A stretch of DNA of 49,566 nt from Candidatus Saccharimonadales bacterium (GTDB lineage Bacteria; Patescibacteriota; Saccharimonadia; Saccharimonadales; Saccharimonadaceae). Under the pieces are notes generated by a model. The model was not told where the DNA came from. It was given only the letters and a program-made list of their open reading frames with translations, and did no database searches. The stretch is from positions 1 to 49,566 of the forward strand of contig DASSDB010000001.1 of NCBI GenBank assembly GCA_035697325.1, written 5' to 3'. Positions 39,258 through 47,022 of this stretch are shown here, in pieces (within the stretch, counting starts at the first letter, position 1; each line of letters begins with the position of its first letter). A program made the position numbers and the translations under genes.

Positions 39258-39286
39258 ACCCTATCATCGAACCTATATTGTGTCAA
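39258..39286 (-). promoter_or_regulatory. Promoter of cassette D3
   Basis: TTGACA (39286-39281), a 17-bp spacer and TAGGGT (39263-39258); TATAGA five bases further is an alternative -10. The leader AAAGCTCTTGTTTTCTA matches D1 and D2. Confidence 0.55.
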
Positions 39287-39297
39287 AAAGCGAAAGG

Positions 39298-39326
39298 TTT
39301 ACAGAGAGCTCTCTATCTGTTACAAT
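39298..39326 (+). promoter_or_regulatory. rplU promoter with perfect 12-bp palindrome in the spacer
   Basis: TTTACA (39298-39303), a 17-bp spacer and TACAAT (39321-39326, TGT before). The palindrome AGAGAGCTCTCT (39303-39314) fills most of the spacer and could be an operator. Confidence 0.7.
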
Positions 39327-39359
39327 AGACAAGATTGATTAACAATTAAAGGAATCATA

Positions 39360-39668
39360 ATGAAGAAAGCAGTCATTAAGGTTGGTGGCAAACAATATGT
39401 TGCGGCCGAAAAAGAGACCCTCCTGGTGGACCTCCTCCCGGAAGGAACAAAAGAGCTCACGCTTGATGCACTGTTGGTTATTGATGGTGAAAAAACCACT
39501 GTCGGCACGCCAACGGTTAAAGACGTGAAGGTAATTGCCAAGGTGGTGGAAGATCTCGTAAAGGGCGATAAGATCCGCGTGATCCGCTACAAATCAAAAA
39601 AGCGTGTTCACAAGGAAAATGGTCATCGCCAGAAATACTCAAAGCTCGAAATCACTTCGATCAAGTAA
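39360..39668 (+). CDS. rplU: 50S ribosomal protein L21
   Basis: 102 residues matching bL21: VIKVGGKQYVAAEKETLLVD at the start, VGTPTVKDVKVIAKVVED in the middle, and IRYKSKKRVHKENGHRQKY at the C-terminus. AAAGGA is the Shine-Dalgarno. Its usual partner rpmA (bL27) does not follow; a terminator does, so rplU is monocistronic here. Confidence 0.95.
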   Translation: MKKAVIKVGGKQYVAAEKETLLVDLLPEGTKELTLDALLVIDGEKTTVGTPTVKDVKVIAKVVEDLVKGDKIRVIRYKSKKRVHKENGHRQKYSKLEITSIK

Positions 39669-39681
39669 CCGTGAAATCTCT

Positions 39682-39718
39682 AAAATCTCCGTTTGTCGGT
39701 TTGACACGCGGAGATTTT
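39682..39718 (+). terminator. rplU terminator, overlapping next promoter
   Basis: Perfect 10-bp stem AAAATCTCCG / CGGAGATTTT. The loop and 3' arm contain TTGACA (39701-39706), a likely -35 for the next gene, whose -10 TATAAT (39722-39727) follows at once. Confidence 0.85.
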
Positions 39719-39735
39719 GTTTATAATAGGTGCAA

Positions 39736-40413
39736 ATGACGCAGCGACATATAAACCGCCCATCATCACATCCGCTTATAGATCGTGTATGGCATACGAA
39801 AAACATCGAAGATGGCGTGTATGTTGCGACACCAGATTGTGCGTGGGATCTGTTGGCACTAGAACTAGAAGACGGGTCCCGCCACATGATGCTTGCAGGC
39901 CAGCAGACCACGTTCTTGCGCGTGCCGTATAGGGCGGGGACGAGCGCGGTTGTTATTTCGTTTGATGCGAGTGCTTACTTAGCTGGTATGAAAGGTGACG
40001 AGTTGCTTGATGCAACGGTAATGCTGCCAAATATGGATAGGGATCATTTTGTACTGCTTGGTCGTGTGTTCCGTTTTCCAAATTATGACGAAGCAGAAGA
40101 GCTTGCACAGGCGATGGTGGAAGCAGGAATTTTAAAACAGGATGACGTTGTTGCTTCGATTTTAAGCGGTGAACCTAGGGCGATGTCGAGTCGGACAATG
40201 CAACGTCACTTTCATGATGTAACAGGGATTAGCCGCAAGGGTTTAGAAAAAATCAGCCGTGCCCAAGAAGCAGTAAAATTACTCCAGACAGGCACAGCCT
40301 CGGCTGAAGTGGCTGCGGAGGTCGGCTATACGGATCAGGCGCATCTGACAAAAGATTTGAAGAATATTATGGGGTCGGGCACCATAAACACCGATTACAT
40401 CCATAAGCTTTAA
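39736..40413 (+). CDS. AraC-family transcriptional regulator
   Basis: 225 residues: an N-terminal cupin-like sensing part (about 1-110), a linker, and a C-terminal AraC helix-turn-helix pair with SSRTMQRHFHDVTGISRKGL, ISRAQEAVKLLQTGTASAEV and AAEVGYTDQAHLTKDLKNIM. The ligand is unknown. ATG 39736 lies eight bases after TATAAT; a GTG two codons earlier is less likely. The neighbouring VOC gene may be a target (inference). Confidence 0.88.
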   Translation: MTQRHINRPSSHPLIDRVWHTKNIEDGVYVATPDCAWDLLALELEDGSRHMMLAGQQTTFLRVPYRAGTSAVVISFDASAYLAGMKGDELLDATVMLPNMDRDHFVLLGRVFRFPNYDEAEELAQAMVEAGILKQDDVVASILSGEPRAMSSRTMQRHFHDVTGISRKGLEKISRAQEAVKLLQTGTASAEVAAEVGYTDQAHLTKDLKNIMGSGTINTDYIHKL

Positions 40414-40490
40414 TTATTGTCGTTTTTTTACAAAACTTATTTTTTATGAGGTGATTAAATAGACCTATAAAACACTAAAGGAGAAGAATG

Positions 40491-40862
40491 ATGAAAATGA
40501 AGTTAGAGCTCGTACCTGTGCCAGTAAGCGATGTTGATGTGGCTATCGATTTTTATGTAAATAAAGTCGGTTTTACCCTTGATCACGATCACCGCGTTAA
40601 TGAATCGCTGAGGTTCGTGCAGTTAACGCCGGAGGGCTCGGCATGTTCTATTGTTATTGGAGAAGGTATAACTGAGATGAAGCCGGGAAGCCAACAGGGA
40701 TTGCAAATGGTGGTCGAAGATACTCGTGCGATTTATGAAATGCTACGGCAAAACGGAGTTGACGCAACCGAAGTCGAAGAGATGCCATGGGGTATCTTCA
40801 CGCGCTTTAATGATCCAGACGGTAACACTTGGGCAGTACAACAGATTGTCGGAAAGTCTTGA
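40491..40862 (+). CDS. VOC-superfamily (glyoxalase-like) protein
   Basis: 123 residues with the VOC beta-alpha-beta-beta-beta repeat: LVPVPVSDVDVAIDFYVNKV, GFTLDHDHRV, then MVVEDTRAIYEMLRQNGVD and FNDPDGNTWAVQQ. It could be a glyoxalase, a dioxygenase or an antibiotic-binding protein. AAAGGAG lies seven bases before ATG 40491; ATG 40488 is also possible. Confidence 0.9.
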   Translation: MKMKLELVPVPVSDVDVAIDFYVNKVGFTLDHDHRVNESLRFVQLTPEGSACSIVIGEGITEMKPGSQQGLQMVVEDTRAIYEMLRQNGVDATEVEEMPWGIFTRFNDPDGNTWAVQQIVGKS

Positions 40863-40880
40863 GAATTAGGTATTTTTCTT

Positions 40881-40905
40881 CCTAGCCTTACGTAGGGCGG
40901 CTAGG
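40881..40905 (+). terminator. Hairpin downstream of VOC gene
   Basis: CCTAGCC / GGCTAGG, seven perfect pairs. ATCTTTCTT follows on the plus strand and AAGAAAAATACC on the minus strand, so it is a moderate terminator. Confidence 0.7.
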
Positions 40906-40918
40906 ATCTTTCTTAGCT

Positions 40919-40966
40919 CGCACCCTGGGCATCATGATGTATTTCGTGATCTCGGGGTGCGATTTT
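40919..40966 (+). terminator. Second, long hairpin before parA
   Basis: CGCACCC / GGGTGCG outer arms (40919-40925, 40955-40961), inner ATCA / TGAT, then ATTTTCT. Its plan resembles the 3' hairpins of the GC-rich genes, but no gene precedes it. Confidence 0.6.
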
Positions 40967-40992
40967 CTCAGCACAAGAAGCATGGCTCGTGC

Positions 40993-40998
40993 TATACT
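40993..40998 (+). promoter_or_regulatory. parAB promoter -10
   Basis: TATACT with TGC before it (extended -10). The leader to GTG 41027 is about 22 nt and contains AGAGGG. Confidence 0.6.
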
Positions 40999-41026
40999 AG
41001 GGAGTAAAGAAGAGGGAAGAAAACCA

Positions 41027-41788
41027 GTGACAACCGTCATCTCAGTGACCAACCAAAAAGGTGGGGTAGGTAAAACGACCAGCGCCGTCAACATCGCTTA
41101 CTTTTTAGCTAAACAGGGCAAAAAAACGCTACTGGTCGACTTTGATCCTCAGGGAAACGCGACAAGTGGCCTTGGCTTTGATAAACAAGAGCTTGAAGGA
41201 ACGATGAGCGATGTTATCTTAGAGACAAAGCAGCTCGTGGATGTTATTCTGCCGACCAAGCACAAGAATTTATTTTTAGCCCCAACGACACCACACTTAG
41301 CAAATACGGAGGTAGAGTTGGCGCAAGCGAATCGTCGGTTTACTCGCCTTAAAAACGCTATAGGCACAGTACAAGGGTATGATTTTGTACTGATTGATAA
41401 CCCGCCGAGTCTCAGTTTGCTCACGGTGAATGGGCTGATTGCCGCTAGGTTTGTGTTGCTTCCGGTACAGGCGGAATTTTATGCGCTTGAAGGCTTGGGG
41501 CAACTTCTTGAAACGATGAAGCTTATCCGCAAAAGTATGAATCCGACACTTGATCTTATTGGGGTGCTTCCAACGATGGTAGACGGTCGGACGACACTGA
41601 GTGGCCAGGTGCATGAAGAAATTAAGAAGCATTTTCCGGGAAAGGTGTTTAAAACAGTTATTCCACGCAATATACGACTCGCCGAAGCGCCGAGCCATGG
41701 CCTTCCCGTAGGGGCATACGATCGGTTTTCTAAGGGTGCTCGCGCGTATAAATCTGTAACGAAGGAGGTGCTTGATCGTGTCGGCTAA
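41027..41788 (+). CDS. parA: Chromosome partitioning ATPase ParA (Soj)
   Basis: 253 residues. Deviant Walker A KGGVGKTTSAVN starts ten residues in, followed by DFDPQGNATSGLG and IDNPPSLSLLTVNGL. It uses ATP to drive ParB-parS movement on the nucleoid. GTG 41027 gives the usual TTVISVTNQKGG start; an earlier in-frame ATG (40934) lies in the hairpin and before the promoter and is rejected. Confidence 0.96.
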   Translation: MTTVISVTNQKGGVGKTTSAVNIAYFLAKQGKKTLLVDFDPQGNATSGLGFDKQELEGTMSDVILETKQLVDVILPTKHKNLFLAPTTPHLANTEVELAQANRRFTRLKNAIGTVQGYDFVLIDNPPSLSLLTVNGLIAARFVLLPVQAEFYALEGLGQLLETMKLIRKSMNPTLDLIGVLPTMVDGRTTLSGQVHEEIKKHFPGKVFKTVIPRNIRLAEAPSHGLPVGAYDRFSKGARAYKSVTKEVLDRVG

Positions 41789-42662
41789 AAAAGGGCTTGG
41801 GAGAGGGTTTGATTCGCTTATTCCGACGGAACTATTTGATGAGTCATTTGATCCGACAGCCGAGCAAGATGAGAAGGTCAGTGAGCTGCGCCAAATCCGA
41901 CTTGATCAAATTGAGGCCGACCCGGATCAGCCACGCCGAGTTTTTGATGAGATCGCTCTTGATGAACTGGCGATTTCTATCGCCGAGCATGGCGTTGTGC
42001 AGCCCATTGTTGTGACGCCTTACGGCGGCCACTATCGGATTGTTGCGGGTGAGCGGCGATGGCGCGCGGCTACCAAGGCGGGCCTTGAGAAGATTCCAGC
42101 ACTTGTACGTACACTAAGTGATCAGCATAGACTTGAACTTTCGTTGATTGAAAATTTACAGCGCCAAGATCTCAATATTCTTGAGACGGCAACGGCATAT
42201 CTAAAGCTACGCGACCAGTTTAATATGACCCTTGATGAAATCGGGCAGCGCGTGGGAGGTAAATCGCCGAGCAGTATCAGTAATACGTTGCGATTACTTC
42301 GTTTACCTGAGTCCGTGCGTGAGGCATTGGCTGACGGTAAGCTGCGCGAAGGTCAGGCGCGCCCATTAGTGAGTGTCGACCCTGGCGCGGCAGAAGAGAT
42401 TCTCCCTAGGATTTTAAGCGAAGAATGGAGTGCTCGTAAGATTGAGCAATATGCAAACGAAGCCAAGAATGCGAAAGGGAATGCGCTTAAAGATAGCCAG
42501 CCTCGAGCGGCCTCGCTCTACGAAAAGGACACGGATCAGTTTAAAAAACGCTTTAGTACCGATGTAAGTATCAAAACGACCGCAAAAGGCGCGGGCCAGA
42601 TCGTCATTCGATTTAAAGACGATAAGGAATTTCAGCGGCTCAAGAAGTTACTTGATGCTTAA
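41778..42662 (+). CDS. parB: Chromosome partitioning protein ParB (Spo0J)
   Basis: 294 residues from GTG 41778, with AAGGAGGTG, a perfect Shine-Dalgarno, seven bases upstream. N-terminal MSAKKGLGRGFDSLIP, the CTP-binding GERRWRAA with ENLQRQDLN, and a central HTH (QRVGGKSPSSISNTLRLLRL). It binds parS and loads ParA/SMC. Overlaps parA by 11 bases. No exact consensus parS site (TGTTTCACGTGAAACA) was noticed in the window. Confidence 0.96.
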   Translation: MSAKKGLGRGFDSLIPTELFDESFDPTAEQDEKVSELRQIRLDQIEADPDQPRRVFDEIALDELAISIAEHGVVQPIVVTPYGGHYRIVAGERRWRAATKAGLEKIPALVRTLSDQHRLELSLIENLQRQDLNILETATAYLKLRDQFNMTLDEIGQRVGGKSPSSISNTLRLLRLPESVREALADGKLREGQARPLVSVDPGAAEEILPRILSEEWSARKIEQYANEAKNAKGNALKDSQPRAASLYEKDTDQFKKRFSTDVSIKTTAKGAGQIVIRFKDDKEFQRLKKLLDA

Positions 42663-43258
42663 AATCCGCGTATACCATTAAGTGGGTAAATGCGGAAGGC
42701 GACAGGCCCGACGACATCATAGAGAGGGATGAGGCCGAGACCGTTTCGTGAGTCATACGAGAAGTCGCCTTGGCGGTGGTCTCCGGATACGAAAATTGTT
42801 CCAGCCGTAACGGTAGTGTCTACTTCACCGCTGGTTGGTGACCCTGGCTCGCCGTGATTATTATCGTCGGGATGGAAACCTTCGGGATGCTCGGTATTGT
42901 AAACGGTCAAAATCCCGTTCTTTACGGTGACTCGTTCGCCCTCGAAGGCGATAACGCGTTTGACGATGTATTCGTCGCCCGTACCGGGATTGTACATAGG
43001 GTTTCTAAAGACGATGATTTGCCCGCGCGAGGGAATATATGGTTTATTTTGAAGCTGGGACCACGTGACTGGGAGGCGATCAATAATAAGACGATCCCCG
43101 GTAAAGAGCGTCTTTTCCATGCTTGGCCCGACGACATTGAAACTACGAAAAACGTATGTATTTATAACTAGTGTACCGATGAGAACACAGGCGATAAAGA
43201 TTGCTATATTGAGAACATCCTTAACAAAAGGATGACGTTGCATAAACGATGCTTCCAT
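42659..43258 (-). CDS. lepB: Signal peptidase I
   Basis: 199 residues with one N-terminal membrane helix (about 13-34). Catalytic Ser in GPSMEKTL, catalytic Lys in EYIVKRVIAFEGE, and the C-terminal box SGDHRQGDFSYDSRNGLG. It cleaves signal peptides of proteins such as the DUF3152 and lamin-tail proteins here. TATAGT (43271-43266) is seven bases before ATG 43258; leaderless. Its stop and that of parB share TTAA (42659-42662). Confidence 0.95.
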   Translation of the reverse strand: MEASFMQRHPFVKDVLNIAIFIACVLIGTLVINTYVFRSFNVVGPSMEKTLFTGDRLIIDRLPVTWSQLQNKPYIPSRGQIIVFRNPMYNPGTGDEYIVKRVIAFEGERVTVKNGILTVYNTEHPEGFHPDDNNHGEPGSPTSGEVDTTVTAGTIFVSGDHRQGDFSYDSRNGLGLIPLYDVVGPVAFRIYPLNGIRGF

Positions 43259-43359
43259 TGCTCTTACTATACACACTTTAGCGGTGACTGTAAAAGCAAA
43301 AAGTTTATGATTTTTCGTTTTAAAAAACGCATGAGTCGTATATAGTAGGAGAAGTATTT

Positions 43360-44997
43360 ATGACACAGCAGCGAAACTCCATGGATGGCTTTGTGCCTCG
43401 TCGTTCGAACACTCCCAAGGTGGATGAGCCTATGGCCCAGGCGGCAAATAGGTTTAACCAAACCCGTCCGGTTATTAATAACCCGGAGACTTCATCTAGG
43501 CGTCGAGTTGGGGTAGTGACACCAATTGCCAAGCGGGATCTCGACGAGTCGCTTAAAGGTATCGATGAGCCTGAGCAAGGTAAAAAAGGAAAGAAACGTC
43601 GGGGTGATAAAAAACCCAAGAGCAAACTTCGTCGCATTATCAAGTGGGTACTTATTGTACTCGCTGTCGCTATCATAGGTATTGCGGGATATTTTGTATA
43701 CAAAAGTATGAATGCGGGAAGCCAAATATTCAAAGGTAGTATCCTCGATATTATTCAGAACAAGCCGCTCAAGCAGGACGAAAATGGGCGTAGTAACATA
43801 TTGGTTCTCGGGACATCTCAAGACGACCCGGGACACGAAGCGGGATACCTTACGGATTCAATCATGATCATTAGCGTTGACCAAAAAAATAAGAATGCGT
43901 ACATGGTCAGTATTCCTCGTGATATGGAAGTACAATATGGTCAAGGCTGTATGTCTGGCTACTCGGGAAAGATAAATGCGTACTATAACTGTGTCGGTGG
44001 TGGGACTGACAATATTGATTCTGAGCGGGCGGCTCTTGCTAAAGAACAAGCCTTTATTGGTGGTATCACTGGGCTTGATATCCAGTATGGCGTCAATGTT
44101 AACTACACGGTGATGCGTGAATTGGTGAACGCTGTTGGTGGTATTACGGTAACAATTGAAAGTCGTGACCCGAGAGGTCAGATGGATAGTAACTTTGACT
44201 GGAAGTGTGGCGTTGGTGATCGTAAGGTAAGTCGCGCCGAAGTGTTGCGTCGCTGTCCCCCAAGTGGTCATTTTATCGATTATCCTAATGGTCCTGTGAC
44301 GCTTGATGCCGAGCACGCTCTGTATCTGGCTCAGGCGCGTGGAGACAGGGCGCCAACGTATGGCTTTGAGCAATCAAACTTTGACCGTGAGAAAAACCAA
44401 CAAAAGATCGTTAAGGCGATTCGTGAAAAAGCTCTTAGTGCCGGTGTGTTGACCGACTTTGGCAAAGTGAGCGGTATTATCGATGCTCTTGGAAATAACT
44501 TAAGGACGACCTTTGAGTCGAGCGAGGTACGCACGCTGGTTTCACTTGCTAAGGACATAAAAGACAGCGATATACAATCGATAGTTCTTAATGATCCGGC
44601 GAATCCGATATTGAACGGAAATGCACAGCCCGTAGCTGGTAAGTTCCAATTTGGTCCACTTAAGGAGTTTCTAAAGAAGAAGCTCAGCTCCAATCCGGTT
44701 GTAAGCGAAGAAGCAAACGTTGTCGTATTAAATGGCTCGGGGGTTGCCGGGGTTGCGCAAAAAGAGGCGGATAAACTAGAGGCGCAAGGCTTCACCATTA
44801 GTAATGTTTCGACTGCTCCTGAGGCGACCTATGCAGACGTTGAAGTGTATCAGATCGGTGATGGTATGCCTGCTACGAAAGGCAAGCTCGAGTTGCTCTT
44901 TGGTATAAAAGTGAAGACGACAGCACCTCCCGTAACACCGGCTGCCGGAACGAATTTCGTCGTGATATTTGGCAAAGATCGTTCGGCGAGCGAATAA
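43360..44997 (+). CDS. LytR-CpsA-Psr (LCP) family protein with LytR_C domain
   Basis: 545 residues: a basic cytoplasmic N-terminus (1-90), one membrane helix (about 91-112), the LCP domain (about 145-390: NILVLGTSQDD, SIMIISVDQKNKNAYMVSIP, RD, and LDAEHALYLAQARGDRAPTY with the phosphate-binding Arg), and a C-terminal LytR_C domain (about 450-520, NVVVLNGSGVAGVAQKEADK). LCP enzymes attach polymers to peptidoglycan. AGGAG precedes ATG 43360 and TATAGT lies just before that, giving a leader of about 20 nt. Confidence 0.94.
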   Translation: MTQQRNSMDGFVPRRSNTPKVDEPMAQAANRFNQTRPVINNPETSSRRRVGVVTPIAKRDLDESLKGIDEPEQGKKGKKRRGDKKPKSKLRRIIKWVLIVLAVAIIGIAGYFVYKSMNAGSQIFKGSILDIIQNKPLKQDENGRSNILVLGTSQDDPGHEAGYLTDSIMIISVDQKNKNAYMVSIPRDMEVQYGQGCMSGYSGKINAYYNCVGGGTDNIDSERAALAKEQAFIGGITGLDIQYGVNVNYTVMRELVNAVGGITVTIESRDPRGQMDSNFDWKCGVGDRKVSRAEVLRRCPPSGHFIDYPNGPVTLDAEHALYLAQARGDRAPTYGFEQSNFDREKNQQKIVKAIREKALSAGVLTDFGKVSGIIDALGNNLRTTFESSEVRTLVSLAKDIKDSDIQSIVLNDPANPILNGNAQPVAGKFQFGPLKEFLKKKLSSNPVVSEEANVVVLNGSGVAGVAQKEADKLEAQGFTISNVSTAPEATYADVEVYQIGDGMPATKGKLELLFGIKVKTTAPPVTPAAGTNFVVIFGKDRSASE

Positions 44998-45001
44998 ATG
45001 G

Positions 45002-45007
45002 TATAAT
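45002..45007 (+). promoter_or_regulatory. -10 box that sets the start of the next gene
   Basis: TGGTATAATGG: an extended -10 with consensus TATAAT. The ATG at 45006 is part of it, so the true start must be further on, at 45018. Confidence 0.7.
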
Positions 45008-45017
45008 GGCCTCTAGT

Positions 45018-45797
45018 ATGGAGTTCCTGAAACTATCAAAAAAACGATCGCTCTTCAGCGAGATCATCTATGTCGTTTTAAATATTGCACTTGCTGTTGC
45101 CGTACTTGCTATTGTATGGGCGGTTGAATCACCGTGGGCGGCCTTGGCCCTGGTATTACTGAGCAAGTGGCGTGTATTGGCGGTGCGACCGCGCTATTGG
45201 TTTGCGAATATACAAGCCAACTCAGTTGATATTATCGTGAGTGTCAGTGTGGTTATTTTGCTGTACGCAGCAAGTGGTGCGATTATCGCGCAATGTGTTA
45301 TCGCGGCACTTTACATCGTATGGTTACTTTTTATAAAACCACGCTCAAAACGAGCATTCATCACTTTGCAGGCGGGTACGGCACTTTTCTTGGGTATTAC
45401 GGCCCTGGCCCTTATTTCGTATAGCTGGAATGTTGTATTTGTGGTTGCGGCTATGTGGTTTATTGGCTTCAGTGTAGCGCGCCATGTCTTAGCTAGTTAC
45501 GAAGAAGCGCATCTCTCTTTCTATAGTCTCATATGGGGACTAGTAATGGCTGAGTTTGGGTGGGTGATGTACCACTGGACGTTCGCATACAATCTACCCG
45601 GAGTAGGGCATATCAAATTTGTACAAGAAGCGCTGGTGGCCTTGGCCTTTAGCTTCCTCGCAGAGCGTGTGTACGCAAGTTATGAGAAGCATGGTGAAGT
45701 CCGTGGCAATGATGTGCTATTGCCTGCGCTTTTTTCGGTGAGCGTCATCCTTGTGTTGATTATTTTCTTCAATCGCATCAATACAGGCGGCATTTAA
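45018..45797 (+). CDS. Polytopic membrane protein, unknown function
   Basis: 259 residues with about eight hydrophobic segments. Short basic loops hold KWRVLAVRPRYWFANIQANS and KPRSKRAF. No family recognised; the architecture is like a small integral membrane protein of the envelope-assembly type. The start at ATG 45018 lies ten bases after TATAAT. It stands between the LCP gene and htrA, both envelope genes. Confidence 0.8.
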   Translation: MEFLKLSKKRSLFSEIIYVVLNIALAVAVLAIVWAVESPWAALALVLLSKWRVLAVRPRYWFANIQANSVDIIVSVSVVILLYAASGAIIAQCVIAALYIVWLLFIKPRSKRAFITLQAGTALFLGITALALISYSWNVVFVVAAMWFIGFSVARHVLASYEEAHLSFYSLIWGLVMAEFGWVMYHWTFAYNLPGVGHIKFVQEALVALAFSFLAERVYASYEKHGEVRGNDVLLPALFSVSVILVLIIFFNRINTGGI

Positions 45798-45834
45798 GCC
45801 CTCCCTCAGATTGAGTGGGTAGAATCGAATCATC

Positions 45835-47022
45835 ATGAGTGAGAAAAAAGAAGAAGTAGTAGAAACACCCGTAGAAACACCGGTACGACCGCGCCGCAAT
45901 CATAAAATTATCTGGATTATCACAGGAAGCATAGTTGTCCTTATTGCCCTGGGTGCGGTAGCTGGATTTGAGCTAGGCAAATTATTTAATCAGCAAAGCA
46001 ATAATGGATTAACCTCTCATCAGGCTCCTGCGAATGATGGGAATAAGATTGTCACGCAACAAGAGGGGGATATCGCGAGTGTTGTAGAGAAGGTGGGACC
46101 AAGTGTGGTTTCCATCATTACTACCGAATCGGCCGGGCCGGAATATGGCAACGGCGAAGCTGCTCAGCAAGAGGGTGCGGGAACAGGCATTATCGTCAGC
46201 GGTGATGGCTATATTCTCACTAATAAACACGTTATTAGTGACGCGAAAACAATCAAAGTAGTTCTTTCTGATGGCACGACACACGAGAATGTAAAACTTG
46301 TTGGTACCGATCCGCTTAATGATGTGGCCTTTTTAAAAGTAGATGGCGTGACTAACTTACCGGCGGCGCAACTTGGAGATTCTTCTTCGACACGTATCGG
46401 TCAGCAGGTTGTGGCTATCGGAAATTCGTTGGGGCAGTATCAAAATACGGTAACGAGCGGTATTATATCTGGTATCGGACGCCCTATTTCAGCGCAAGCT
46501 GGTAATACGGTTGAAAATCTTACCGATCTTTTGCAAACAGACGCGGCAATTAATCTCGGTAATTCAGGTGGTCCGCTTTTAAATCTGAGTGGTCAAGTCA
46601 TTGGTATTAATACGGCGATCGTGCAAGATGCTCAGGGAATCGGGTTTGCAATCCCTATCAATACGACCAAAGGTATCATGAAAGGTGTGCTAGCAGGCAA
46701 AGGAGTTACGAGAGCATACCTAGGCGTTAACTTTGTGACGATTACGGCTGATGTGGCGAAATATTATAACCTTGGAGTGAAGCAGGGTGCGTACGTTCAT
46801 TCTGAACGAGGTGCGGCAGTCCTTGCGGGAAGTCCCGCTGATAAAGCCGGAATAAAAGACGGCGATATTATCACTAAGATCGGCGGAGTGGATGTTGGCG
46901 TGGGTGGCAGCGTCTCGAGCTTGGTTGCTGAGTATGTTCCTGGAGATACAATAGAAGTGTCAGTATTACGAGATGGCAAAACGGTGACACTTCAAGTCAC
47001 GCTGGCAGCTTACAAGGCTTAG
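45835..47022 (+). CDS. htrA: HtrA/DegP-like serine protease with PDZ domain
   Basis: 395 residues: one N-terminal membrane helix (about 22-44), a trypsin-like domain (about 80-290) with catalytic His in TNKHVIS, Asp in NDVAFLKVD and Ser in NLGNSGGPLLN, and one PDZ domain (about 300-395, GSPADKAGIKDGDIITKIGG). It degrades misfolded exported proteins. TAGAAT (45820-45825) lies nine bases before the ATG. The stop overlaps that of prmC. Confidence 0.95.
   Translation: MSEKKEEVVETPVETPVRPRRNHKIIWIITGSIVVLIALGAVAGFELGKLFNQQSNNGLTSHQAPANDGNKIVTQQEGDIASVVEKVGPSVVSIITTESAGPEYGNGEAAQQEGAGTGIIVSGDGYILTNKHVISDAKTIKVVLSDGTTHENVKLVGTDPLNDVAFLKVDGVTNLPAAQLGDSSSTRIGQQVVAIGNSLGQYQNTVTSGIISGIGRPISAQAGNTVENLTDLLQTDAAINLGNSGGPLLNLSGQVIGINTAIVQDAQGIGFAIPINTTKGIMKGVLAGKGVTRAYLGVNFVTITADVAKYYNLGVKQGAYVHSERGAAVLAGSPADKAGIKDGDIITKIGGVDVGVGGSVSSLVAEYVPGDTIEVSVLRDGKTVTLQVTLAAYKA

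Noticed and set aside
40888-41094. Minus-strand 68-codon frame before parA
   Set aside because: It lies over the hairpins, the parA promoter and the parA start.
41027-43258. parS site near parAB
   Set aside because: No exact TGTTTCACGTGAAACA was noticed by eye; weaker matches cannot be judged without a search.
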